Positions 54,817-64,000 of a stretch of 64,000 nt of DNA are shown here, piece by piece. Below the pieces are notes generated by a model that did no database searches, was not told the origin of the DNA, and saw nothing but the letters and a program-made list of their open reading frames with translations. This DNA comes from Bipolaris cookei (Eukaryota > Ascomycota > Dothideomycetes > Pleosporales > Pleosporaceae). The DNA lies in contig NRSV01000043.1 of NCBI GenBank assembly GCA_002286855.1, positions 248,001 through 312,000 of the forward strand, given 5' to 3'. The number at the start of each line of letters is the position of its first letter. Within the stretch, counting starts at the first letter, position 1. Made by a program: the position numbers and the translations under genes.

Positions 54817-56357
54817 TGGTATTACGATAGACAGATAGTCGGGTTACTACGTACGCTAACCACCCAGCTAGCTAGCTAAGGTTTACATAACAATCCTGAT
54901 CTACACAGTCCGTCGGTGTCAAACTTGTCAAGTTGCACCCTGCATTTCCCTTCCCATCCATTTAGACTTTTTGCGTAAGTAGCGCAAGGGGCCCGATCGC
55001 ACAGAGATTATGGCGTGCTCTCTCTATCTCTCATTACGGCGGTAACTAACTACCGGGGATTGCTTACTTACACACTAAGTAAGGCCCCCCCTTGCTAGTT
55101 AAAATGTTGAAAGTGAAACATGGACAAGCTCTCTTCTCTACCCTTTCTTCCCCCCGGTAAGTCCCCCGGTCCCCCGAGTATCCTTCCTAAACAGGCAACC
55201 CTTGACATCGTGACTCGTGTGGGATTTTTTTTTCGGGGCGATGATCTGGGGTTCTCCTGGTTTGATCTTGGGACGTGCAAAGTGGAAGGACAACGGTCAT
55301 CATACCCCCTGGCCCTCTGGGATCCCCCAGTCCCCCTTTCCCAGTCGCAGTCCCAGCCATCTTCTTCTCGTTATCTTATCGAGATCGTGGAGACCTCAAG
55401 CTCAAGTCTCAGGATATGGGCCCTTTGTGGGGTTTGTCCGCTACCCTGGCCCCCGTCATTCCTCTTTTTTTTTCATTTCGCAATAAAGTATCGAGTCTTC
55501 CCATTTCTCTATCCCCCGTAATAAAGCCTTTAAGTATGTTAGACAGAAATTTCATGCAGTAGCCTTGTTTTGGATTTTTTTTCCTGTCACTTTCTCTTAG
55601 TGCCCAGGCGGAAGGGCGTTGGCGGGGAGAGGGTGAGACGATGTCGTTACATGGCGTGATGTGAGGTTCAAGTGTTTCGCATGCGTCCTGTTGGTCGGAA
55701 TTCGGAGTAACTTGAGTCGGTGGTGGGGGCGCAATAACATGTTCGTAGTAAATATAATCTTGTCGATAAGAATAGCTGACTTTGGGCTTCAGGTATCGTT
55801 GTTTGTGCTTGCGTGTACTTCAGGTCATAAAGCTGCGACACGCACAAGTGTCATGTTTACGTGTCACGTAGGGCTTAATAACAAGTATAAGATTTGGAGA
55901 TGGGTCGACGATGGTTCAAGGCGGCGGCGAAGAGGATTGGAAAAATAAATTAATGGCTTAATCGGCTCTCGACCCCGGGTGCTCTCGCTGCCGCAATGAC
56001 ATGAGTAGAAGGGGTAGAATACGGGTTGTCAGATGTCAATGAATATTCTAGAATATGTCATATTACTCATGAGAAACCTGCTGCAATAATGCTTTCCCGC
56101 CCGTTGTCTTACAGTATCAAGCCAATACATTGCCTGTCGCAACACTTAACACGTGATGAAACTCGAGGACAAGGCTGCAAGAATGTGGGGTTTTTTATCA
56201 AAGCAAAAAAAAAGATAGATAGTTACAGAAATATGTAAGCGAGAGTCATGGTAATGCGTTCTATGATCTAAGTTGAGGTGCATAAAGGCACAGAAATATG
56301 CATCGTCACTCCTCAACCATCCACTTGAGAGCGGCTCTATGTACACATGCCGTCTGC

Positions 56358-58462
56358 TCAAGCCATGGTCCTATTGTATGCGTTTGTGTTGTAGAACCAA
56401 TCCAGTTTCTCCAAAATCGCTTCCTCAGTGTAGTCTGCAGAGTCAATGTTCTTTGGGCGAAATTTGGGCTGCATCGGATCAATGAAAATGGTATCTTTGT
56501 CGTATCCCCATTTCTCGAGTTGAGTCACATTGAATGCTACCATCATGCTTTGAACTGTTAGTCTTGATATACCCAAGAGGTGAAGGCCTTGAACTTACTC
56601 GTAATCCTCGTGGACGAGGTTGTGACAATGAAACATGTAGACACCCTTCCATGGCGCGTATCTTGCCACGACTCTGACCACTTCGCCAGGAGCGACCCAA
56701 ACAATATCCTTCATGCCTGCTGATTCGTATGGCATCACCGTATTCCTTCCTCCAGTGCGAGAAAGGATCTGGAAATCAACGAGATGGATGTGAACTGGAT
56801 GCGAGGCATTTCCACCTCCATGCCTTAACTCCCAGATTTCATCCTGGCCCAGGATTGGTCGGGTCAGGATGCGGTTTTCAATATCTACCCAACCAACACC
56901 GTTAATGACCCATGAACCATTAACACGGGAAAAGGTAAAGTTCTTTGTGACGTTGGCTTCTGGTGGCGGAGGGATGTAGTGCATATTGGTTGGGAGAGGA
57001 TCGTTGACTATGGAGGAGTCGTCTGGGTCGCTGACAACAAATCGCATTATGCGATCAGTTGCGGCAAAGTCGAGGTTTCCAGCCATACCACGCTCGTTGT
57101 ACATGGTAATATTCTTGCCTGCGTAGTTGGCAAAGTCGACAATTATCTCATAACGTTCACCTTCAGCCAGCGCAAGGCTCTTGGTTTCCACTGGGTGCGA
57201 GAAAAGACCTGAGGAGAAAATCAGCAGAACCCGAAAAAATCAATCAATTAACATACCGGCATCCGAACCAATGACATTGAAGCTCATTGCTTCATTACTT
57301 CCGTCCTCCTTGAGGTAAATGTCGAATGCTATTGTGAATCAGCATACTGGCCACGATGCAGATTACATAATTGGACTTACCACGACTGACAGCACCATCG
57401 AGCACGCGGAAACGGTATTTGCATGGCTTCACTTCCAGGTATGGCCAAGGCTGTCCATTGCTGCCAAAATGATTAGTTGCGATAGAACAAATTGTAAAGC
57501 TCTTCTTACACTTCAATCACATCACCCCAAAGTCCAGTGTGGTTGTTGGTGTTGTATATCAGGGATCCGTTTGTGGAATATTGCTTTGCAGAAATAGCAA
57601 GTGGAATATCAAGGTCGCCATCTGGCAAATCAAGCGCTTGCTCTTCGTCATCGCTCAAGAGGTAGAAACCATTAAGTCCGAAATACACGTTCTCGCCTGT
57701 TTCGTGCTCGGTGTGGTCCTATGGATATCAGCTCGAGTTTTGTAGCAACTAATTCAGATCTGACTGACATGGTACCAGATTGTTCGTGCATTTTGTGCAT
57801 TTGGGTAGTAGTAGTCTTTGTACTGGCCGGGCAACGCATAGTCTGCTGCCCACCCATCAAAAGGAGCACGGTTGTATTGGCCATGCACGTGGACAGATGA
57901 ATTTGTTGGACTGATGTTGTTAAACCGCACAACAGCCTCTGAAATGGAACATTAGCTTCGTACGAGCAGGTTAAAGACCAGTCTTACCTCGACCCTTGCG
58001 CATCTTGAAAGTTGGACCAGGCACGTGTCCATCATACGAGAACATATCAGCAGGTGGGAGGTCAGGATAGACTTGTTTCTTGATGGCCTTGACATCGACT
58101 TCATAATAGTCAATAACAGCGCCTGTGACATTGTTGGTATAGGTGCTGTTCTGCCTTAGTTTTCGATCATTGTCGAACTGTTGGGTATCTTACAGTTTTG
58201 ATTCCTTTACTGGGGGTATGGGAAGTGGGTATTGAAAGATCCATTTGTATTCTGGACTGGACCATCTTTCTTCCTTGTCGTTCGGAGGAAGCAGATCATC
58301 TGTTGGATACTCATCCAGAATAGGGTCTAGAAGAGTTGGATAGGGTAGATCTGATGTTATAGTGGTGTTAGGTGTAGTGTAGTTAGCGAACGGCGCGGCA
58401 CGAGAGCCTAGAATTAAGCAGTTGAGTAAGAAACATGAGCGAGTGACTGATGAAGAAAACAT
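56358..58462 (-). CDS. Secreted multicopper oxidase, bilirubin-oxidase-like
   Basis: Oxidises phenolic or tetrapyrrole-type substrates and reduces oxygen to water at four copper atoms; predicted extracellular. Eight exons: 58194..58462, 57988..58154, 57769..57938, 57510..57718, 57381..57460, 57257..57328, 56599..57208, 56358..56547; phases agree throughout and total 588 residues. The start MFSSSVTRSCFLLNCLILG gives a signal peptide; ATG 58498 is an in-frame alternative. All copper sites are visible: HVHG and WYHDH (exon 3), HPVHIHLVDF, and HCHNLVHEDYDMM with Cys and axial Met of the type 1 copper, completed across the last intron. MPYESAGMKDIVWVAPGE and the exact HPVHIHLVDFQILSRT spacing place it with bilirubin oxidase/CotA-like proteins rather than true laccases or Fet3 (no C-terminal membrane helix). 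Intron 1 is only 39 bp with a weak AAG acceptor, the least certain junction. Natural substrate unknown. Confidence 0.9.
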
Positions 58463-60943
58463 ATTGACACAGGAGAACTCTTTCAAGCTGGCGAACACAA
58501 GTGCAGAGGCATCACGAATGCTTTAAGCAAGCCAGGCAGCGCACCACGTGCAGCCACACCATCATTATTCAAAGATCATAACAGAATTGGGCGTTCACCA
58601 AGACATGGCCAGCTGATGGGCTTTGGAGCTCGGCAGATCTAAAGGCGAACGCAGGGATATCTGTGGCCAGCCCCAGGCAGTAGTGATCGCAATGCGGTGC
58701 TTCCTTGAACCGATCGAGATCCTCATTGTCGAGAAAGGGGGCTCCAAGAGAGTTTTTCTCATGGCGAGCTTACGCTTCGGGTCTTTTGTCGAGAAATGAT
58801 GGAGCTAACAAGAGAAAAAGCAAGTGATAAGATTGCAACTGGCTCTAGCACCATGGCGGATGATTGAGAACAGACAAGGTTGATGAACATGTTATTGTGG
58901 TTTCAATGGAACTCATCCGGAGGAGCTTGATGGAAGAGCGCGTGTGTTTAATTGCACTGTGGCTGCAGTGCAGCTGTGGTGAACTGGATGCTGCGCAGAC
59001 CCGTGGACCCTTCCTGCCCAGTGGACATGTATTCACTAGACCCAAAGCGTACGCACTAGCGCTTTCTTTGGCCTCGCCTTGTTCGTTTTTCCGCTCACTT
59101 CTCGTTGTAACCACACTCATCATCAGCGCAAGACACTAACACGGCCTTTTCGTACGCAATACTGACGTGGCTGAAGCCCACAAAGCTTATCACTGTGTTC
59201 CTGACCCGCAGCATGCCCTATTCCCTCAAAACAAACAAACGAACTCCACCAGATAGACGACATGGCAAGGGGCTGTGCGTTCCGTTGCTGAAGAAAGAAG
59301 GAAATCATACAGGATTCCTTTCGAACGCCCCGTTCGGACGCTAGCAAGGTGATAAAAATAAACCGCTCTCCGGATATCTGCATCCTTCATTATGGCATTG
59401 TTGCCGCCCTCACGCGATGGCGCCCGCTGCCACACCAGGTACTACATCCTCGGACACTGTATTTTGTGCAGTCGCACGGCATAGGTCATGGCCATATGAT
59501 GGCGCGCCAGATACACGTTATCTACACGTGTCGCTGCGACCTTTGTTGATGATGATCAGTTATGGGAATCAAGATTGCATCATCGATATACATGGATACA
59601 TCTCTCGGGTAATCCAAACCGTTTGTGTTGTTATTCTTGACTACGAAAGCTGCGGTTCCATCCCACCGACGGCCGGATGCTTGTTAAGCAAGCCCAATGC
59701 CCAGCTAACAACAAGAAGCCCGTGACGAGGCTCACCGTCCAACACTTCTGCTTTGACCGATCATTCCAGCGCACGGCTTGGCAGCTTGGTCGATCCCTAT
59801 TATATGTTTGACATGCATTTTGTCACATATACTATAATCATCTTAGATGCACAACACCGAATTGTGGAGACCGGTGCCAGAATTCCATGTCACAAAATAT
59901 GCAAGGATGCATCTTCCATCCCAACCAAGTTGGTGACGTCCAAGACAACGTCCAACCGGTCTCAGCCCCCAACACTTTACTATTACCCAGAACGTGGTGT
60001 TCTCTGAGGCTCGCCTGTTATCTTTGCTCCCACGTTTGCAAGCCTAATTCATCCCTATCTTTTCTTATTCTGTAAACACTACATGCTGTGCTTCTACTGC
60101 TATACTAATTGATACCAAAATAATACTAACCCTGGACGTGTTTCTTACTTGAGGCTACATAGTCCCCCTAAATCCTCCAAAATGTGCACAAAGCATGGTC
60201 CACACGGTCCCAGGTTATCCTGGAGGCTGAATAACGTCCTGCTATCTGACAGTTACCGAAGCCTTCGAGCCAGCCACAGCAGCCACAGCAGCCACCTCCG
60301 ATATTATCGTATACCCCAATCTACCAAGGTCCTCTAGACGCAAAACGTAGGAGGCTGAATAAATTGCATATGAGGAGGAGCAAGATCATACGACTGTACG
60401 GATCTGCATACTTTATATAATATATGACAAGAACGGATCATATCGACATGAGGAGCTATATCATTATCCCTATTTGTGATGACGAATAATGAACAAAGCA
60501 GACGTAGTAATGAAATTTTGTCAGATACGGAGGTAAGCTTAGCATACAGGCTGCGAGGCTAAGGTTACGATGAATCATATTTCCAATTTGTCAACATGCC
60601 TTGTATGTGTTCATGCTTGCTCAACATGAGGGACCAAGCTTGAGCAGGTCCTACCTGTCTCCCTATATATGTCGCGCTTCATGCTTCCAGTGAATCGCTT
60701 ACATGTTATCGTACGAAAAAGAATAATTTCATGGCAGATTGATGTTGACATTTGAAGTTGAGGTTGGCAAAGCCAGGGAATGACGTTATCCCATGGCAAG
60801 TCAGAGCCCTGGGAATGTGGAGTCGCGCTAACGACGATGGATCGGCCAAAAGTTAGCAGCGCGTCGCCTCTCCAACGCTTACATGTTTTGCGCCCCATTC
60901 AACACCACTCGATTCTTGATCCTGTAGATAAATTACCTTCGAC
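58463..60943. other. Divergent intergenic region
   Basis: 2.5 kb between the multicopper oxidase start (-) and the cyclophilin start (+). The plus frame 60780-61220 overlaps the cyclophilin gene out of frame and is a shadow. No RNA gene or repeat recognised; holds two promoters. Confidence 0.4.
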
Positions 60944-62629
60944 ATGGGAAAGGGAACCGACAAGCTTTACATTACCCACTCGGAGTGGTCATCGGCCGAC
61001 TCATTTGGAAACGCGCGCGGCGCGAACAGCGCAAGTCGAGCGTCCGCTGCCGGCCTATCTTCCACATTCAAGCGCCTTCCGTTCAACTACTGCGCCGTCT
61101 CGCTTCAGCCCTTTGTCGATCCTGTCTGTACTTCGTCGGGTACCATCTTCGACCTCACACACATCCTTACCTGGTTGTCGAAACACCCCAATACGAACCC
61201 CATCGATGGAACGCCTTTGAAGCGCGCCGATCTCATTACGCTGCACTTTACGAAAAACGAAGATGGCGAATACGTAGATCCGGTCACATACAAAGTCTTG
61301 ACAGACAACACGCACGTTGTTGCGCTGAAGAAGAGCGGTAATGTGTTTGCTTGGGATACTGTGGAGCGGTTGAACATTAAGGCAAAGAACTGGCGGGACC
61401 TAGTCAGCGATGAAGAATTCACGCGCAAGGATATCATCACACTACAGGATCCACAAAGCATCGAGTCGAGAGATTTCAGCTCATACAAACATGTCAAGGA
61501 TGGAGATACAGTATTGGCAGAGAATGAAAGCAGCGTGAACAGGGATGCATTAGGCAACGCAGCAAAGATCCTCAAGGCAAAAGAAGCCGTTGCGAAAGCG
61601 CGCGAAAATAGGAAGATCAAGGAGCAAGGCGGAACAACATCCAAGGCTATTGCCAACCTCCCACGAAATGGCTCGACGGCCGCGACAAACGCAGAGCCCA
61701 AAAAGCCAGCCTACAACGCTGCAGTATACACTTCTGGTAAAGCTGCAGCATCCTTTACATCGACCGGCGTCACACCGCATACGTCAGGCGAACGCGCCCT
61801 CCTCTCCGACGAAGACTACATGCTCAAGCCAAAGCGTGTAAAGCAAAAGGGTTATGCGCGGATATCAACTACTCTGGGTGAGCTGAATATCGAGCTCTTG
61901 CCCGAGTTTGCTCCACGCGCCGTGTGGAATTTTGTCAAGCTAGCGCAGAAAGGATATTACAACCACACCATCTTCCATCGAAACATCAAGGGCTTCATGA
62001 TACAAGGTGGTGACCCTACAGGCACAGGAAGAGGTGGACAGAGTATATGGGGCAAGCCGTTTGAAGATGAGTTTGAGGGGCCGGAAAGGCATAGCACCAG
62101 AGGCGTGTTGAGCATGGCAAACAAGGGCAAGAACACAAACACGAGTCAGTTCTTCATCACCTACCGAGCAGTCCCGCATCTCGATCGGAAACACACCATC
62201 TTCGCGCGTGTAGTCGGAGGACTGGACACGACACTACGAACCATGGAGACTGCCGAAGTAGGCGAGAAAGACAAGCCCGTAGACGACATCGAAATACTAG
62301 ACGTAGTCGTCTTCGTCGACCCCTTTGAAGAGTGGCAAAAAGAGCGCAAAGACAACGAAAACAGGGAACTCGAGGCTGAGGAGATCAAACGGCAGGGCGG
62401 TACCGTCGACGACAAGACTACCTGGACCGGTAAGCGCATACGTGCCGATGGCACTGTAGACAACGCTAGCGGTCAGGGTATGGGGGTAGGCAAGTATCTC
62501 CAAGCTGCAAAGCAAGAAATGCAGAATCAAGAAGAAGACGATATTGTAGGGTTCGTAGATGAAGAGGAGGACGCGGCGCCTGTCAAGAAGAAAGCCAAGA
62601 CTGGCTTTGGCAACTTTGACGCCTGGTAA
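60944..62629 (+). CDS. cyp8: U-box cyclophilin PPIL2/Cyp8 (peptidyl-prolyl isomerase-like 2)
   Basis: Nuclear protein combining an E3 ubiquitin-ligase U-box with a cyclophilin fold; homologues associate with the spliceosome. Single exon, 561 residues, normal length. Starts MGKGTDKLYITHSEW, a family signature. The modified U-box lies at about 38-110 (LPFNYCAVSLQPFVDPVCTS, GTIFDLTHILTWLSKHPNTN, PIDGTPLKRADLITLHF), followed by YVDPVTYKVLTDNTHVVA and a helical linker. The cyclophilin domain spans ~303-460: ARISTTLGELNIELLPEFAP, FHRNIKGFMIQGGDPTGTGR, GGQSIWGKPFEDEF, MANKGKNTNTSQFFIT, HLDRKHTIFARV. At the position of the cyclosporin-contacting Trp it has His, common in this subfamily, so cyclosporin binding and isomerase activity may be weak. 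The C-terminus is acidic then basic (EEEDAAPVKKKAKTG). Confidence 0.95.
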   Translation: MGKGTDKLYITHSEWSSADSFGNARGANSASRASAAGLSSTFKRLPFNYCAVSLQPFVDPVCTSSGTIFDLTHILTWLSKHPNTNPIDGTPLKRADLITLHFTKNEDGEYVDPVTYKVLTDNTHVVALKKSGNVFAWDTVERLNIKAKNWRDLVSDEEFTRKDIITLQDPQSIESRDFSSYKHVKDGDTVLAENESSVNRDALGNAAKILKAKEAVAKARENRKIKEQGGTTSKAIANLPRNGSTAATNAEPKKPAYNAAVYTSGKAAASFTSTGVTPHTSGERALLSDEDYMLKPKRVKQKGYARISTTLGELNIELLPEFAPRAVWNFVKLAQKGYYNHTIFHRNIKGFMIQGGDPTGTGRGGQSIWGKPFEDEFEGPERHSTRGVLSMANKGKNTNTSQFFITYRAVPHLDRKHTIFARVVGGLDTTLRTMETAEVGEKDKPVDDIEILDVVVFVDPFEEWQKERKDNENRELEAEEIKRQGGTVDDKTTWTGKRIRADGTVDNASGQGMGVGKYLQAAKQEMQNQEEDDIVGFVDEEEDAAPVKKKAKTGFGNFDAW

Positions 62630-63367
62630 AAAACACGCGAACTTGATTCTTTTCTTCATGCATCATGATTGATTGACAGCACCAAATGATACCCCTCCCC
62701 CCCCCCCCCTTCTTCCAAAAAAAAAACAACAACAACACAAGCTTCTTATCCGACACCCACTCAATCCTAAGTCCACAAACTCCGCGCACGTTGTGTCATA
62801 ACTGGTAGTACTATGCATGTATGTATGCATGATGCACGCTTCGCCTGCTGCACGCCGCTGACTACACACTACCTGTTATACCGCCTGCTGACTTTGCATG
62901 TTGGGCGCGGGGAAAAACTCGCACAGTTGCGTGAACCGTTGGTTGGGACATGTTATCTAGGACGATGTGCATGTGCAGCGAGTAACGTACGTCGGCGATC
63001 GTGGGGTCGGCGTGTAAGTTTACGCCCTGCATTGATAGAGAAGGGGGCATGCGAGACATGAATGTGAATGTTCCAATGCAAGCTTGCTGATAGCGCGCCC
63101 TACGATGTTGATTGTGGAGTTCCCTGGTATCGGGGTTGGCGGGGGTTGGTGGTTGCGCTTGTGGAGGTTAGTACAAGGGAGGGAAGCGATGTAATCATGA
63201 TGTGGGGGATGCGTGGTTGGAGGTGTAGATAAAGGCGTGGTATGGGTCAATGTCGGTCGCCCCGTTGCTTTTGTACTGGTGGATATACAATTCTCCCTTA
63301 CAAAATCACTTCTCACATCGAACTGAGCCGCGATTTAAAGAAAGTATAAAGAAGAGAGTAATACACA
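62630..63367. other. Intergenic region upstream of alcohol dehydrogenase
   Basis: 738 bp with a 13-C run (62697-62709) followed by an A tract. Should hold the dehydrogenase promoter. Nothing else recognised. Confidence 0.4.
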
Positions 63368-64000
63368 ATGCCATCAGACATCCCCACCTCCTGCCGCGCC
63401 GTCGTCATCGACAAAGTCGGCGCACCATGGTCCATCAAAAGCGTCCCTGTTTCCTCCCCGAATCCCGGCGAAGTCCTCGTCAAAGTGCAGGCTTGCGGTA
63501 TCTGCCACTCTGATGTCTTTCTTCAACAAGGCCACCTTGGCGCCGACGTTTTTCCGCGTATCCCGGGTCACGAAGTGATTGGCACTGTGATTGCGGTTGG
63601 CGAAGGAGAGAAGAAGTGGAAGGTAGGAGATCGGATTGGGGGCGGATGGCATGGGGGGCATGACGGTGTGTGTAAGGCGTGTAATCGGGGGTTGTTCCAG
63701 ATATGTGAGAAGAAGGATATAAACGGGGTTAGTAAGGATGGGGGATGTAAGTTTTTTCCTTGTGATTTAACAGTACATCTGCTTCTTTTCTTCATCTTTT
63801 CTTGAGTACAAGGTTGAAACTGACGTGAGAGGTTACATATAGATGCCGAGTACTGTACGCTTCGCAGCGAAGCCGCAGTACGCATTCCTGCTAATGCGGA
63901 CGCCGCTGAGTACGCTCCCCTTCTCTGTGCTGGTGTTACGGTGTTCAATGGGATACGCAAGATGAATATCCAGCAGGGCGATACGGTGGTTATTCAGGGC
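63368..64000 (+). CDS. Zinc-dependent alcohol dehydrogenase, N-terminal part (cut by window end)
   Basis: NAD(P)-dependent medium-chain dehydrogenase that interconverts alcohols and aldehydes; here only the GroES-like catalytic domain and the start of the nucleotide-binding domain are inside the window. Exons 63368..63746 and 63843 onward; the 96-bp intron is GTAAGT...TATAG and joins GG-YAEYC. Visible: CRAVVIDKVGAPW, then ACGICHSDVFLQQG with the catalytic zinc Cys, PGHEVIGTV with the zinc His and Glu, GDRIGGGWHGGHDGVCKACNRGLFQIC, the structural zinc lobe with three Cys and an upstream Asp/His instead of the usual four Cys, and LCAGVTVFNGIRKMN. The coenzyme-binding GxGxxG is beyond the window. 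This is the ordinary pattern of fungal ADH paralogues. Confidence 0.93.

Larger units (their letters stand above)
53572..56357. other. Convergent intergenic region
   Basis: 2.8 kb between two gene 3' ends. Contains TACC/TGCC repeats (54395-54450), a GT run (54799-54816) and several homopolymers. The plus frames at 55120-55562 have no motifs. No gene or RNA recognised. Confidence 0.4.

Noticed and set aside
60780..61220. 146-codon frame overlapping the start of the U-box cyclophilin
   Set aside because: Out of frame shadow of a well-conserved gene.

Overview
This 64 kb window is nuclear DNA from a filamentous ascomycete (Pezizomycotina). Genes are split by short introns of about 39-210 bp with GT..AG ends, intergenic spaces are long and rich in microsatellites and homopolymers, and the gene set is fungal (APSES/ankyrin cell-cycle factor, Use1 SNARE, fungal PI-PLC, DMATS prenyltransferase). 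The remnant pogo/Fot1-type transposons and the flavour of the proteins suggest Dothideomycetes, probably Pleosporales. The placement is inference; no rRNA or marker gene is present to prove it.

Left accessory part (1-9.3 kb): the 3' end of a cytochrome P450, a DMATS-type aromatic prenyltransferase on the same strand, a 2 kb dead pogo/Fot1-like transposon that carries a solo-LTR-like insertion and a 412-bp MITE with 105-bp perfect inverted repeats, and a clearly broken acyl-CoA-ligase-like pseudogene. This looks like the edge of a secondary-metabolism/repeat island, most of which may lie left of the window.

Core part (9.5-64 kb): mostly conserved housekeeping genes. In order: complex I subunit B18/NDUFB7 (-), an Mbp1/Swi4-like APSES-ankyrin transcription factor (+, divergent from NDUFB7), an EamA/SLC35F-like transporter (+), a PP2A activator PTPA (+), a thiol peroxidase of the Gpx3 family (-), a C2H2 zinc-finger protein (-), a small conserved-looking protein (+), the Use1 ER SNARE (+), a DUF1771-Smr protein ending in a CaaX box (+), a second, internally deleted copy of the pogo-like element, the NMD helicase UPF1 (-), phosphoinositide phospholipase C (-), an uncharacterised basic protein (-), a CECR5-type HAD hydrolase (+), a secreted bilirubin-oxidase-like multicopper oxidase (-, eight exons), the U-box cyclophilin PPIL2/Cyp8 (+), and the 5' part of a zinc alcohol dehydrogenase (+) cut by the window end.

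The core genes do not form one pathway; each has its own promoter. The best candidates for something new are the P450-DMATS pair, the pair of related transposon derivatives (with a visible microhomology deletion), the MITE, the possible mitochondrial extension of the Gpx, MBF-type sites in the Mbp1 promoter, and a prenylatable Smr protein. Exon junctions were placed by eye from splice signals, reading frame and family conservation; no transcript data were available.
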